Shown in pieces: positions 1-8,109 of a stretch of 64,000 bases of DNA. Origin of the DNA: Rubripirellula reticaptiva (GTDB lineage: Bacteria > Planctomycetota > Planctomycetia > Pirellulales > Pirellulaceae); the NCBI RefSeq assembly GCF_007860175.1, contig NZ_SJPX01000001.1, positions 620,001 through 684,000 of the forward strand, read 5' to 3'. Every line of letters begins with the position of its first letter. The stretch's first letter is position 1. The notes under the pieces are model-generated. The model was not told the DNA's origin. It did no database searches and saw nothing but the letters and a program-made list of their open reading frames with translations. The position numbers and the translations under genes were made by a program.

Positions 1-1101
1 GTCCGTCCGGACGAAACGACGGTCCGATTGGCCTCGGCCGAACAGCGTGATCGTCGACGAACCGACACTCAGCAACGGATCGAAACCAAACGAGCCATTT
101 CCGATTCACGTTCTGCGGTCGCATCACTGACCGACGAACCGGTCCAGGTAGAACGAAGTGTTGCGTCGAACTCGGTCACCGATCTCGACGTCAACGATTT
201 GGAACCCGTCACGATTCAAACCATCTCGGACATCGATGACGATCAAACAGCGATTCAGACCGTTTCGGCTGCCCGAACATCGGATAGCGGATCGATGGTG
301 TCGCGCGCAGTCGGAGACCTCGACTCGACGATCCCATCCAAGTCAGAACTGAGTAAAGCAACCGTCATTGGTAACACGGATACCAGTGACACGGCTGCGG
401 ACGACACTCAATCGCTTTACGCATCGCTATTGAAGCAGATGGCAAAGGCTCCGGCCGGCGAGAGTGAATCGGCACGAGCGAGTCGTATGATCAAGATGCG
501 GCACCTGCTGGTATTGTCCGGCAATCTCGATGCCGCGGTTGAACAAATTGAAGGCATGTCGGAACCAGAACAAGAATTCTTGCGGCACCAGTTGCTTGGA
601 CTGTGGACGATGGTCGACCCCGACGGACACCCGGTTCCAAGTCGCCGGATCACAACAGCGTTACCGCAACTGCGCGAAGCGACCAAATTTGCTGCCGCGG
701 CAACGGACTCGCTAGAAGTTCGTTCGCTCGCATTCTGTACCGAGATCGAATCGTACGGTCAAATTAAAACATTCAGCGGCAACCGTTTTGACAGCGGCCA
801 ACAAGTCATTCTGTACTGCGAAATTGAAAACTTTTCGGCCAACAAGAACGCCGATGGCTACGAAACGAACTTGCAAGGCAGCTATGACATCTACAACACA
901 AAGAATGAAAAAGTTATCAGCCAGTTGTTGCCCGCCGACAAACAGGTCTCAGCAAACTACTTGCGTGACTATTTCATTGCGTACCAAATGCACTTGCCAG
1001 CCCAACTTGGCAAGGGAACGTATCGTTTGCAATTGACGATGGAAGATGTCAACGGCAAGAAGTACGGCCAATCGAGCATCCCGTTCGAAATTGCAAAATA
1101 G
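1..1101 (+). CDS. Hypothetical protein, 5' end outside the window
   Basis: I do not recognise this protein. The frame is open from base 1, so the true start probably lies upstream; a TTG at 28 is the first possible start inside the window. The visible 366 residues begin with a long Ser/Thr/Asp-rich, low-complexity region (about 150 residues) that looks disordered. An ordered part follows: a helical stretch around an MRHLLVLSG motif, then a C-terminal region of about 120 residues rich in beta-strand pattern (EIESYGQIKTF, GQQVILYCEIENF, GTYRLQLTMEDVNGK). That C-terminus reads like an immunoglobulin-like or carbohydrate-binding beta-sandwich. No signal peptide can be judged because the start is missing. 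It runs convergently toward the M56 peptidase gene. Confidence 0.75.
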   Translation, partial: VRPDETTVRLASAEQRDRRRTDTQQRIETKRAISDSRSAVASLTDEPVQVERSVASNSVTDLDVNDLEPVTIQTISDIDDDQTAIQTVSAARTSDSGSMVSRAVGDLDSTIPSKSELSKATVIGNTDTSDTAADDTQSLYASLLKQMAKAPAGESESARASRMIKMRHLLVLSGNLDAAVEQIEGMSEPEQEFLRHQLLGLWTMVDPDGHPVPSRRITTALPQLREATKFAAAATDSLEVRSLAFCTEIESYGQIKTFSGNRFDSGQQVILYCEIENFSANKNADGYETNLQGSYDIYNTKNEKVISQLLPADKQVSANYLRDYFIAYQMHLPAQLGKGTYRLQLTMEDVNGKKYGQSSIPFEIAK

Positions 1102-1124
1102 CACGCGTTACTTTTCATTTTCGA

Positions 1125-2345
1125 CTACTGAACCAACGGTCGACGCACCGGTTCGGGCACGACCTTCGATCCAGCTCGCAGCACAGATGGTGTTTCGATT
1201 TCTTCGGGGATTTTGATTTCGACGCCTGAACTCGGCCGTTTGACAACCACGACCGGATAGAACGGCAACATCGCCAACATCAATGAAATAATTACTATGC
1301 CTGATCTGCCGATCTGAATCGTCGCCGTTGGCTTTAAGATTTGGCGCAGACGGTGTTGTAGCTTTGGCAGATGTCCAACACCACTGGCGATCGGACGAGC
1401 TTCGATTTCGGCATGATGTTTCTCGACAGGTTCGCACAGAAAGTCAAGCGTTCGCAGGATCGCTTCGGCATAGACTCGCGGTGACCGATCTGATCCGATC
1501 GAGGCTGCCATGTCACAGCAACGTTCTTCGCAGTCTTCGATTTGCAACTTTGCAATCCACACCAACGGATGCCACCACATCGCGGTTAACGTGGTGACTT
1601 CGATAAAGCGAACGATCCAATCTTGTCGACGAAAGTGCTCCCATTCGTGCAGCAACAAAACAGCGCGGGCGTCTTCGTCCAGACTGGACCACAGCCGCTT
1701 CGGGAAGACGATCCGAACTTCACCACCAAAACGCCGAAACAAGGGCGATACCAACATCGGCGAAACCACAGCATCGACCAACCAAACCGGTGGCGGCGTT
1801 TTCTTGCCTGGCGGACACAAAGCAGCCAACTGACGTGTACCTGTGATGTCGAATCGCCCCCGACGTTCGATCAAACGATGAACTCGCCGCGAGGCACGCA
1901 AAATCCATAGCAGCATGACCAAACTGCCGGCCAACCAAACGCCCGCCCAAACAACAAGCGGCGTGAAGGTTGTTTCGGGACCGTCGACGGCCAAAGCACC
2001 AAGTGCAGACCCTAGCGCACCGAACCGCTGCAGATCGTCTCCATCGACAATCGAAGCAGCGTCGTGTGAATGAAGGGACAACGAACGGAACCAGGTTGCG
2101 TTGACGCCGATGCCAAGCGGCGCGACGGGCGGCGACACCAACTTGATCAACACCAATACCCAAAGCAGGTGTGAAAGCGCCGGTCGTTTCGCATATCGGT
2201 CCACCAGAATGGCTGCGATCGCAATTCCAATCGCGACCAATGTGTTACCAACCAACCAGCCAACAAGATTCGAGTCACCGGAAAACGCGGCCTTCACGAC
2301 CGGGTCGATCAAATTCCAATCGCCAAGTAAGTGAGTGCCAGCCAT
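1125..2345 (-). CDS. M56 (BlaR1/MecR1-like) membrane metallopeptidase
   Basis: Membrane-embedded zinc protease of the BlaR1/MecR1 family. In known members it senses a signal and leads to loss of its BlaI partner from DNA. The 406-residue protein has hydrophobic segments near residues 27-48, 57-77, 128-149 and close to the C-terminus. The catalytic motif is HEWEH (H233, E234, H237), followed by WWHPLVW and then an EERCCD motif that carries the likely third zinc ligand. It lacks the penicillin-binding sensor domain of true BlaR1, so it is unlikely to be a beta-lactam receptor; its signal is unknown. It begins 2 bases after the BlaI-like gene stop, so the two are co-transcribed. No beta-lactamase gene is nearby. 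Confidence 0.85.
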   Translation of the reverse strand: MAGTHLLGDWNLIDPVVKAAFSGDSNLVGWLVGNTLVAIGIAIAAILVDRYAKRPALSHLLWVLVLIKLVSPPVAPLGIGVNATWFRSLSLHSHDAASIVDGDDLQRFGALGSALGALAVDGPETTFTPLVVWAGVWLAGSLVMLLWILRASRRVHRLIERRGRFDITGTRQLAALCPPGKKTPPPVWLVDAVVSPMLVSPLFRRFGGEVRIVFPKRLWSSLDEDARAVLLLHEWEHFRRQDWIVRFIEVTTLTAMWWHPLVWIAKLQIEDCEERCCDMAASIGSDRSPRVYAEAILRTLDFLCEPVEKHHAEIEARPIASGVGHLPKLQHRLRQILKPTATIQIGRSGIVIISLMLAMLPFYPVVVVKRPSSGVEIKIPEEIETPSVLRAGSKVVPEPVRRPLVQ

Positions 2346-2347
2346 CT

Positions 2348-2764
2348 CTATTGCTCACTTGGATTAGAAGGCTTCGCTGCTCCATCGCCTGACGCTTCGT
2401 CCAACATCGATTGCAACTTTGAACGGTCCGACCGGGACAGAATCGAGCTTTTGACCAAGTGAGTCAAAAGTGGCCCTAACGATCCTTCGCACAACTCATC
2501 GGCGGTATTCTGCAATCGGCGGCTGATCAGATCGGCTCGGTCGATCGATGCTCGAAATAAACGTGGCCAAACCGTCGGGTCTCGCGACACGCAATCTTTC
2601 GATTCCAACCGTCCTAGAAGTTTCTGGACAGTCGCGGTGGTCGAAGTTGTCGCCTCGCCGTACAAGGTTGTCGAAATTACCTTGACGCTGAGCGGTCCTT
2701 CCGCCCAAAGTTGTTCTAGAATCGCCAGTTCGGCTTCGGTGACGTCCTGCGCCTTGCGTGCCAT
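2348..2764 (-). CDS. BlaI/MecI/CopY-family transcriptional repressor
   Basis: Winged-helix DNA-binding repressor of the BlaI/MecI family, 138 residues from the chosen ATG. The family pattern starts directly after it: VTEAELAILEQLWAEGPLS, then the recognition-helix region with TSTTATVQKLLGRLESKDCV. The frame stays open to an upstream start at 2827, but those extra 21 residues do not fit the family; the ATG at 2764 has a GAAAGA stretch just upstream. It is the first gene of a two-gene unit with the M56 peptidase. A perfect 20-bp palindrome (2858-2877) and a shorter dyad (2785-2798) lie in the divergent promoter region and are candidate operators. The target regulon is unknown. Confidence 0.88.
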   Translation of the reverse strand: MARKAQDVTEAELAILEQLWAEGPLSVKVISTTLYGEATTSTTATVQKLLGRLESKDCVSRDPTVWPRLFRASIDRADLISRRLQNTADELCEGSLGPLLTHLVKSSILSRSDRSKLQSMLDEASGDGAAKPSNPSEQ

Positions 2765-2784
2765 GGGTGTCTTTCGTTGAACCT

Positions 2785-2798
2785 CCGGTTGGAACCGG
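2785..2798. promoter_or_regulatory. Short dyad upstream of the BlaI-like gene
   Basis: CCGGTT-GG-AACCGG, a perfect 6-bp inverted repeat with a 2-bp spacer, 20 bases upstream of the BlaI-like ATG. It could be an operator half of the divergent region, but it is short enough to be chance. Confidence 0.3.
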
Positions 2799-2857
2799 AC
2801 TTTATCAGCTAGAATCGGTGTAGACATTATGTCTTGGCGGGATCCTTCGGTGCAAGT

Positions 2858-2877
2858 CTTCGAATCATGATTCGAAG
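2858..2877. promoter_or_regulatory. Perfect 20-bp palindrome, candidate operator
   Basis: CTTCGAATCATGATTCGAAG is fully self-complementary over 20 bp. It sits between the divergent BlaI-like gene and the zinc-ribbon membrane protein gene, 42 bases upstream of the latter's start. Its position and perfect symmetry suit a binding site for a dimeric repressor such as the BlaI-like protein. It does not match the TACA/TGTA half-sites known for BlaI and CopY, so the assignment is an inference from position. No T-run follows it, which argues against a terminator. Confidence 0.5.
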
Positions 2878-2919
2878 CACCGATTTTATGCCGGACGCTT
2901 TAGCCAACGAGATTTTCCC

Positions 2920-5043
2920 TTGTCTTTTCAACCCTATGCCGTCCAATGCCCCACCTGTGGCAGCCGACTTCGCGTCACCGATCCGGCGGTGATTGGGACG
3001 ATCGCGGCGTGCCCCAAGTGCCAATCGATGGTACAGATCGACTCGCCCGCGGCCGATACGTTTGATTCCGGTTCGGCTGGTACCGATTCTCCGGCGGCCG
3101 GCCGCGATACCACCCCAACGGTTCCTCCTTCGCAGCCAGCTCAATTGCGTGTCGGCGCGTCGTCGATCGATAGCGAGGCGATTACCGAAGAAGCCGTCCG
3201 ACCGGGCGAGCTAGATTCGCCCCTTGCCGGCAATCACGACAGCTCCATCAAGCGTGATTTTTCGGGCGACGAGAACTTTGCACCACCGGTCGAGCCGCCT
3301 GGTACAGCCCTTCCTGTGGAATGGGAGAGCGATCGAACGCGGCAAACTCGTCAAATCGCCTTGGTCGCGTTATTGTCCATTTCGGCGTTATTAGTCGCCG
3401 GACTTGCCTTCGCTTGGTTCGCCCATTCGTATCGCAACCGATCGGTCGCTGACACGTCTGATCCTGGCACCGAACTGGCCCAATCGGATACGACAACGGA
3501 TCCGATTGTTGGACCAGAACCCAACCTGGACGATCCTCTGGATCCCAAGGAACCTGTTGTTGAAACTGAATCGCAAGCCGGCACCACTGATCAACCACTC
3601 ACTGATCAACCACTCACTGATCCCAACTCGGACGTTCCAGTCGAACCTGAACTCGCGTCTTCCAACGCACCGCCGTCAATCATTCCGACCGATTTGATGC
3701 CCACGTCGCCGATCGATAGCGCACCGATTGGAAACGATCCCGTGCCAATTAAACCAATCATTGCCGGCGATCGAAACAAAGACCCCACGAAACAGGAAAC
3801 GGATCCCGATGCGAGCCAACTGATGGACTTGCCGCCCGGGCTAGCCCAATACATTCCATTCTTGGCTTCCAACGGCCCCGCCGATAACGCGACCCTGAAG
3901 GCGCCGCCGACACTTGACGAAGTCGAAATTGACGAAGCGACGGAGGACGATCTTGATCCACTCGATCGGTATGAACCTCGAAAATTGAACTTGAAATCCG
4001 ACATGGCAATTCCGTTGCCGTTTCGGTCCAACGGCTACCCGCTAGCTGACATGATATTAGTGATCAGCCAAATCACTGGCGTCCCGATCCAAATTGACTG
4101 GGTCTCGTTTGATTTGGTGGGCATCGATGTGGCAACGCAAATCAAACCACCCAAGTCCGCAGGCTCGGCTCGGCAAGTGCTCGACGAAATCGCTATCCAA
4201 GTCGGAGGAACGATTCGCGAAGAAGAAACACTACTGCATTTCACCATTGCTGATGAACCGTTCAACGAGGCCCTAACCAAAATCACCAACGTCGATGATT
4301 TTGGAGACGGAGCCCAGTCGGCACGAGAAGTTTTGGCAGACTTCTTGCGTCCAGAACCTGAACCGCTTGAAGCAAACGAAGTTACCGAGAGCAACGATGG
4401 GGCTGAGAACGAAATTGAGCCCGATGCCGAGGCGGTGGACCCGACCAAACTTCGCCAATCGCAACAACTCGCCGCGATCGCAACCGAGACGTTGCGACGG
4501 ATGCGCGGTGTGACACCGAAAGTCGCTGACGATCGCCTGAGTCATTGGGCTCGAACGTCGGTCGACCAACCTTCGGATTGGCCAATCATCCAAGATGGCG
4601 AACCCGGCGTGCAACCTGACACGCCGGTGTCGATCGCTGGGTTTTTGCGACGAGCGGCACGGAATAACCAGGCATCCTGTCTGGTCAATTGGTATGACGC
4701 CAATCGCCGCCGCGCGATGCCCGAACGACAACTATTGCCCGACACCAGCGACGGATTATCTGCGATGCTAAAGCAAGCACTCGAACCGATGGGGCTGCAC
4801 GTTCGCCAAGTCGATGCAAGGCACTGGTGGGTTGGCAGCGACGCTTCCTACGATCGATTATCGGTGATCGTGGCCAGTCGTCCGCTTGGCGAGAAACGAA
4901 TCGTGTTCGTTCAACAAGTCCAACGCATCATGGCGGGATCCAACCGCAATGATTTTCGCATGACGATCGATGACGAATCCGATCGGGCGATCATGATGTT
5001 GCCACGGTACGTTGTTCGACAACTTGCCAAGGTTGCGAAGTAG
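2920..5043 (+). CDS. Zinc-ribbon, single-pass membrane protein with secretin-N-like C-terminus
   Basis: 707 residues from a TTG start; the frame shows no ATG upstream that fits. The N-terminus is a zinc ribbon with two CxxC pairs (C10/C13 and C31/C34). An acidic, Pro/Ser-rich linker leads to one transmembrane helix at about 146-168, then a long Asp/Pro-rich linker, partly made of tandem repeats at 3586-3622. The C-terminal half (from about 340) is globular. The stretch around ISQITGVPIQIDWVSFDLVG and VLDEIAIQVGGTI resembles the short N-terminal domain of secretins and TonB receptors (STN-like); that is my reading, not a confirmed match. Topology would put the zinc ribbon in the cytoplasm. It is divergent from the BlaI/M56 pair and shares its control region. 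Function unknown. Confidence 0.8.
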   Translation: MSFQPYAVQCPTCGSRLRVTDPAVIGTIAACPKCQSMVQIDSPAADTFDSGSAGTDSPAAGRDTTPTVPPSQPAQLRVGASSIDSEAITEEAVRPGELDSPLAGNHDSSIKRDFSGDENFAPPVEPPGTALPVEWESDRTRQTRQIALVALLSISALLVAGLAFAWFAHSYRNRSVADTSDPGTELAQSDTTTDPIVGPEPNLDDPLDPKEPVVETESQAGTTDQPLTDQPLTDPNSDVPVEPELASSNAPPSIIPTDLMPTSPIDSAPIGNDPVPIKPIIAGDRNKDPTKQETDPDASQLMDLPPGLAQYIPFLASNGPADNATLKAPPTLDEVEIDEATEDDLDPLDRYEPRKLNLKSDMAIPLPFRSNGYPLADMILVISQITGVPIQIDWVSFDLVGIDVATQIKPPKSAGSARQVLDEIAIQVGGTIREEETLLHFTIADEPFNEALTKITNVDDFGDGAQSAREVLADFLRPEPEPLEANEVTESNDGAENEIEPDAEAVDPTKLRQSQQLAAIATETLRRMRGVTPKVADDRLSHWARTSVDQPSDWPIIQDGEPGVQPDTPVSIAGFLRRAARNNQASCLVNWYDANRRRAMPERQLLPDTSDGLSAMLKQALEPMGLHVRQVDARHWWVGSDASYDRLSVIVASRPLGEKRIVFVQQVQRIMAGSNRNDFRMTIDDESDRAIMMLPRYVVRQLAKVAK
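3586..3622. repeat. 15-bp tandem repeat inside the linker
   Basis: The unit ACTGATCAACCACTC occurs twice in direct succession, followed by the first 7 bases of a third copy. It is in frame and encodes a repeated TDQPL in the disordered linker of the zinc-ribbon membrane protein, so copy number can vary without a frameshift. Confidence 0.85.
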
Positions 5044-5109
5044 ATGCGGCACCCATTCACCGCGTGAACAACGTTGATCGACTAGCGATCTCTTCAACTA
5101 GTCATCTCT

Positions 5110-5895
5110 TCAGGCAGCCGACTTGGCTTGGGAGGCGATGGGCAATCGGATGATGAACGCGGTGCCGACGCCGACGGTGCTTTCGACGCGGATTCGACCT
5201 TGGTGCGCGTCGACAATGTCCTTGCACGCGGCGAGTCCCAAACCTGTACCACCCTTGCCCGATTCATCGGGGCCCGACTTGGTGCTATAGAACGATTCAA
5301 AGATGCGCGGCAGTGATTCTTTTGGAATGCCGCTTCCCGAATCTCGCACCGTCAACTCGACCCATCCGCTTTCTTGGCTAGGCGCTAACCGAACCAAGAT
5401 CGTACCGCCTTCGGTGATCGCTTGCCGGGCGTTGATCAACAAGTTCAGCAACACTCGTCCGATCTGATTTCCGCTAGCAGTGACCATCGGCGTCGACGGA
5501 TCAATTTCGGTTTCGATCGCGATGCGATAGTTTCGCATTTCACGCTCGAGCAAGATCAACGAGCTTTCGATGATTTCAACCAAGTTGGTCGGCTCGAACG
5601 ATTCGCTGCGGTTCTTGGCCTGCGCCAAAATGGTATTGGTGATCTTCGCCGCTCGTTCCGACGCTTCCAAAATCTTGTTGAGCGCCTTATCCCGGCTCGC
5701 ATCATCGCGATTTCGGATGCCCAGCTTGGCGTAGTTGATCACTGTCATCAACACGTTGTTGAATTCGTGAGTCGCGGTGCCCGTCAATTCGCCAAGCGCT
5801 GCCATCGATTGCAGATTTCGCATCTCGTTCTTCAAATGCTGGACTTGCAATTGAAGGTCGGCCGTTTGATTTGATGCTTGGGTATTCGAAGACAT
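5110..5895 (-). CDS. Soluble histidine kinase (NtrB-type core)
   Basis: 261-residue two-component histidine kinase made only of the transmitter core. Residues 12-35 look like a short coiled coil. The dimerisation/phospho-acceptor motif is ATHEFNNVLM with the histidine at about 43. It continues with an N-box (LLNLLINARQAI), a G1 box (DSGSGIPKE) and a G2 box (GKGGTGLGLA), then a typical ATPase end. No sensor domain, signal peptide or membrane segment is present, so it should be cytoplasmic and depend on partners or on its N-terminal coil for input. No response regulator gene is adjacent; the nearest receiver-domain protein is at 19518-20453. Partner and stimulus are unknown. Confidence 0.88.
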   Translation of the reverse strand: MSSNTQASNQTADLQLQVQHLKNEMRNLQSMAALGELTGTATHEFNNVLMTVINYAKLGIRNRDDASRDKALNKILEASERAAKITNTILAQAKNRSESFEPTNLVEIIESSLILLEREMRNYRIAIETEIDPSTPMVTASGNQIGRVLLNLLINARQAITEGGTILVRLAPSQESGWVELTVRDSGSGIPKESLPRIFESFYSTKSGPDESGKGGTGLGLAACKDIVDAHQGRIRVESTVGVGTAFIIRLPIASQAKSAA

Positions 5896-6129
5896 ATCGA
5901 TTCAGATTGACTGTCAGAGAAAGGCGGTTGCGAGATAACACGAAGGACGGACGTCCGCCAAATGAAGAATTCACCAACTGGTCAACTCAACGTCCGATGA
6001 TTGACCTATCGTCGATGCCCGGCAGTTTGCTACACCGTTTGGTAGCCTTCCCGCACAGATTGCCAACACAACGATTGAATCGATTTTGCGGCCCCCCAAC
6101 TTCTCGGCTTCTTCCATTCGGCGATTCCC

Positions 6130-6429
6130 ATGATCCAAGACGACAATGTTGTGATCCGGCTCAAGAAACGGCTGGCCCATGCACGAAAGGCCGGATTCAA
6201 AGTCCGAATCGAGGTTTTGGACGACGAACAGCCCGGTTGGTGCCAGGTGGGTTCTTCCCGAATTCTGTTCCTAAATATTGCGCAAACCGCGGCCGAGCAA
6301 TTGGCACAACTTGAGGAAACGCTGCAAGATTTCGCTGAATTGGCAAAGCTTTCCAGCGCCAATCGAGGCTCGGTTGGCGGGGTGACTGGCGGTCTAGCCG
6401 AAAAGGCCCCCTCGGACCAAGCAGCGTGA
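6130..6429 (+). CDS. Small conserved-looking hypothetical protein
   Basis: 99-residue protein from an ATG, not recognised. It opens with a charged, helical segment (VVIRLKKRLAHARKAGFKV), then a strand-like core including PGWCQVGSSRILFLNIAQTAAEQLAQLEETL, and ends in a Gly/Ser-rich tail. It has no signal peptide, membrane segment or metal motif. It lies on the same strand as the following secretion F protein, 104 bases upstream, and could be co-transcribed with it. Codon use is like its neighbours, which supports it being a real gene. Confidence 0.6.
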   Translation: MIQDDNVVIRLKKRLAHARKAGFKVRIEVLDDEQPGWCQVGSSRILFLNIAQTAAEQLAQLEETLQDFAELAKLSSANRGSVGGVTGGLAEKAPSDQAA

Positions 6430-6533
6430 AACTTAGGGCTAGGCTTCTTTCCCTGCACCGGTCCGCGTGACCACAATGGGACACGCCCCCGCGTTCGGGC
6501 GATCTTGACGACCAGCTCCGAGGCAACCCAGAC

Positions 6534-7586
6534 GTGTTTTCGAAACGGATGAAACTCTCGACTTCGGCAAAATTCTGTCACCGATTCGGAACCGGACTGA
6601 AGGCTGGCGCCGACATCATTCGTCTTCTCGATAGCGAAGCTTCTCACGGATCCAACAACGAACGGCATGCGATGCGTTTGTTGTCCCAGGGCGCCCGCGA
6701 AGGCGAACACCTCAGCCGCGTGATGGAAGCAAACCCGGCTTACTTTCCTCGCCTGATGACGGCGATGACCAAAGTCGGTGAAGCCACCGGTCGATTGGAA
6801 AGAACGCTTTTGATGTTAAGCGATCACTTCCAACATCAAATCACGACACGCCGAATGTTTATCGCGTCGATCACGATGCCAGCGATCCAGCTAGTTCTCG
6901 GCATTGGCGTGATCTCGATCCTGATCTATTTGATGGGAATCTTGACACCCGCCGGTGGTGGACAGATGACTGACATTCTTGGTTTTGGACTGCGTGGCGG
7001 CGAAGGAGTCCTTTGGTTTTGGCTGTACGTCGCCATCTTCTTTGGCGCGATTGCCATGTTCTTTGGTGCGTTCATTTACAACGTGGGCGGAGTCCAGAAT
7101 TTGGCGCCGCTGTTGTACATGATCCCCAAGATCGGGCCGGCGATTCAAACGATCACGATTTCGCGTTTCTGCTGGACGATGGCTCTGTCGCTCGACGCCG
7201 GGCTCGATCCAATCCGAGCGATCCACTTGTCGCTCGACAGCACCGATAGTGACTATTACCGCAGCGCCGCCAAAGATGCCGAGGCAGCAATCCGCGCCGG
7301 CGCGACGTTGGCGGGGGCGATGGAAGCGACAAGCCTTTTCCCTCGCGACTTCATCGCTCGAGTTGAAATCGCCGAGCACTCCGGCACTGATGCGGAATCC
7401 ATGACGTATCTGGCAAACGAGTACGACGAGCGAGCTCGGTCGGCAATTCGCTTCCTGGCCGGATTCGCAGCACTGCTGATTCGGCTGGCAATCATGGTGA
7501 TATTCATCTTCTTTATCTTCCGAATCGCGAAAGTGTATTTGGGTGCGCTTAGCGGCGCTTCGGAGCCGATTCTGCCGCGTCGATAG
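6534..7586 (+). CDS. Type II secretion system / type IV pilus F-family inner-membrane protein
   Basis: GspF/PilC-family protein, 350 residues from a GTG; an in-frame ATG at 6549 is an equally good start. The family is the inner-membrane platform that works with the assembly ATPase. Two repeats of the F domain are visible: the first about residues 10-130, with the KVGEATGRLERTLLMLSDHF signature; the second about 205-335, with ISRFCWTMALSLDAGLDPIRAI and VEIAEHSGTDAESM. Transmembrane segments are near 107-130, 158-185 and 310-335. It is a stand-alone gene here, with no GspE, GspG or secretin neighbours. The prepilin-peptidase-like gene at 20674 might belong to the same system. Confidence 0.88.
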   Translation: MFSKRMKLSTSAKFCHRFGTGLKAGADIIRLLDSEASHGSNNERHAMRLLSQGAREGEHLSRVMEANPAYFPRLMTAMTKVGEATGRLERTLLMLSDHFQHQITTRRMFIASITMPAIQLVLGIGVISILIYLMGILTPAGGGQMTDILGFGLRGGEGVLWFWLYVAIFFGAIAMFFGAFIYNVGGVQNLAPLLYMIPKIGPAIQTITISRFCWTMALSLDAGLDPIRAIHLSLDSTDSDYYRSAAKDAEAAIRAGATLAGAMEATSLFPRDFIARVEIAEHSGTDAESMTYLANEYDERARSAIRFLAGFAALLIRLAIMVIFIFFIFRIAKVYLGALSGASEPILPRR

Positions 7587-7785
7587 TCCCTCGCGAGAAG
7601 CTTTGCGGATTAGGAAAAGCTCCACGAACAGAAGACATGACCGGATTGTGGCGATCGCTACCTCGAAATATTCGTCTCTCTCATTGCATTCGTCGCTTGT
7701 CCGCTATTCGTACGGACCGATTGAGCCGATCTTTTCGATAACAACCCCAGTGATTGCGGCCTGTCCTTTTCTTGGAGCACTTTCG

Positions 7786-8091
7786 ATGTCGTCCAGTTAT
7801 CCTCTGAAACCTATCAACGCGAACCACGATCGTTCCGATGATTTCGGTTCCAGCAGGCGGCACCGAAATCAAGGCGTCCCTTCGCCTCAAATTGTCCGAC
7901 AAGCATCGGCAATCATTTGGATCGCCGTCGCGTGGACCGTGGGTATGCTTGTATTTGAATTAACCTCGGATGTCGAATCGTCGACGCGGACATGGATCGT
8001 GCACCCATCCCCGGCAACATCCGCCGAGGCGATGTTTGAACGTTCCAAGTTGCAATCGTCCGCGGTGCCATCGATCCGGCACAACTTCTAA
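7786..8091 (+). CDS. Small single-pass membrane protein, unknown
   Basis: 101 residues from the ATG at 7786, which has a GGAG ribosome-binding site 8 bases upstream. The same frame stays open back into the previous gene, but that extension has no coding character. The N-terminal 40 residues are polar, a transmembrane helix spans about 41-59 (SAIIWIAVAWTVGMLVFEL), and the C-terminal 40 residues are polar. It ends 18 bases before the CDF transporter start, so the two are probably co-transcribed. It could be an accessory protein of that transporter, but no sequence feature shows this. Confidence 0.55.
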   Translation: MSSSYPLKPINANHDRSDDFGSSRRHRNQGVPSPQIVRQASAIIWIAVAWTVGMLVFELTSDVESSTRTWIVHPSPATSAEAMFERSKLQSSAVPSIRHNF

Positions 8092-8109
8092 CTCACCCTT
8101 CAACTGACA

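Noticed and set aside
1720-2163. 147-residue open frame on the minus strand inside the M56 gene
   Set aside because: It is a shadow frame of a gene with clear catalytic motifs and has no family features.
7543-7785. 5' extension of the small membrane protein into the secretion F gene
   Set aside because: The ATG at 7786 has a good GGAG site; the extension overlaps another gene and lacks coding character.
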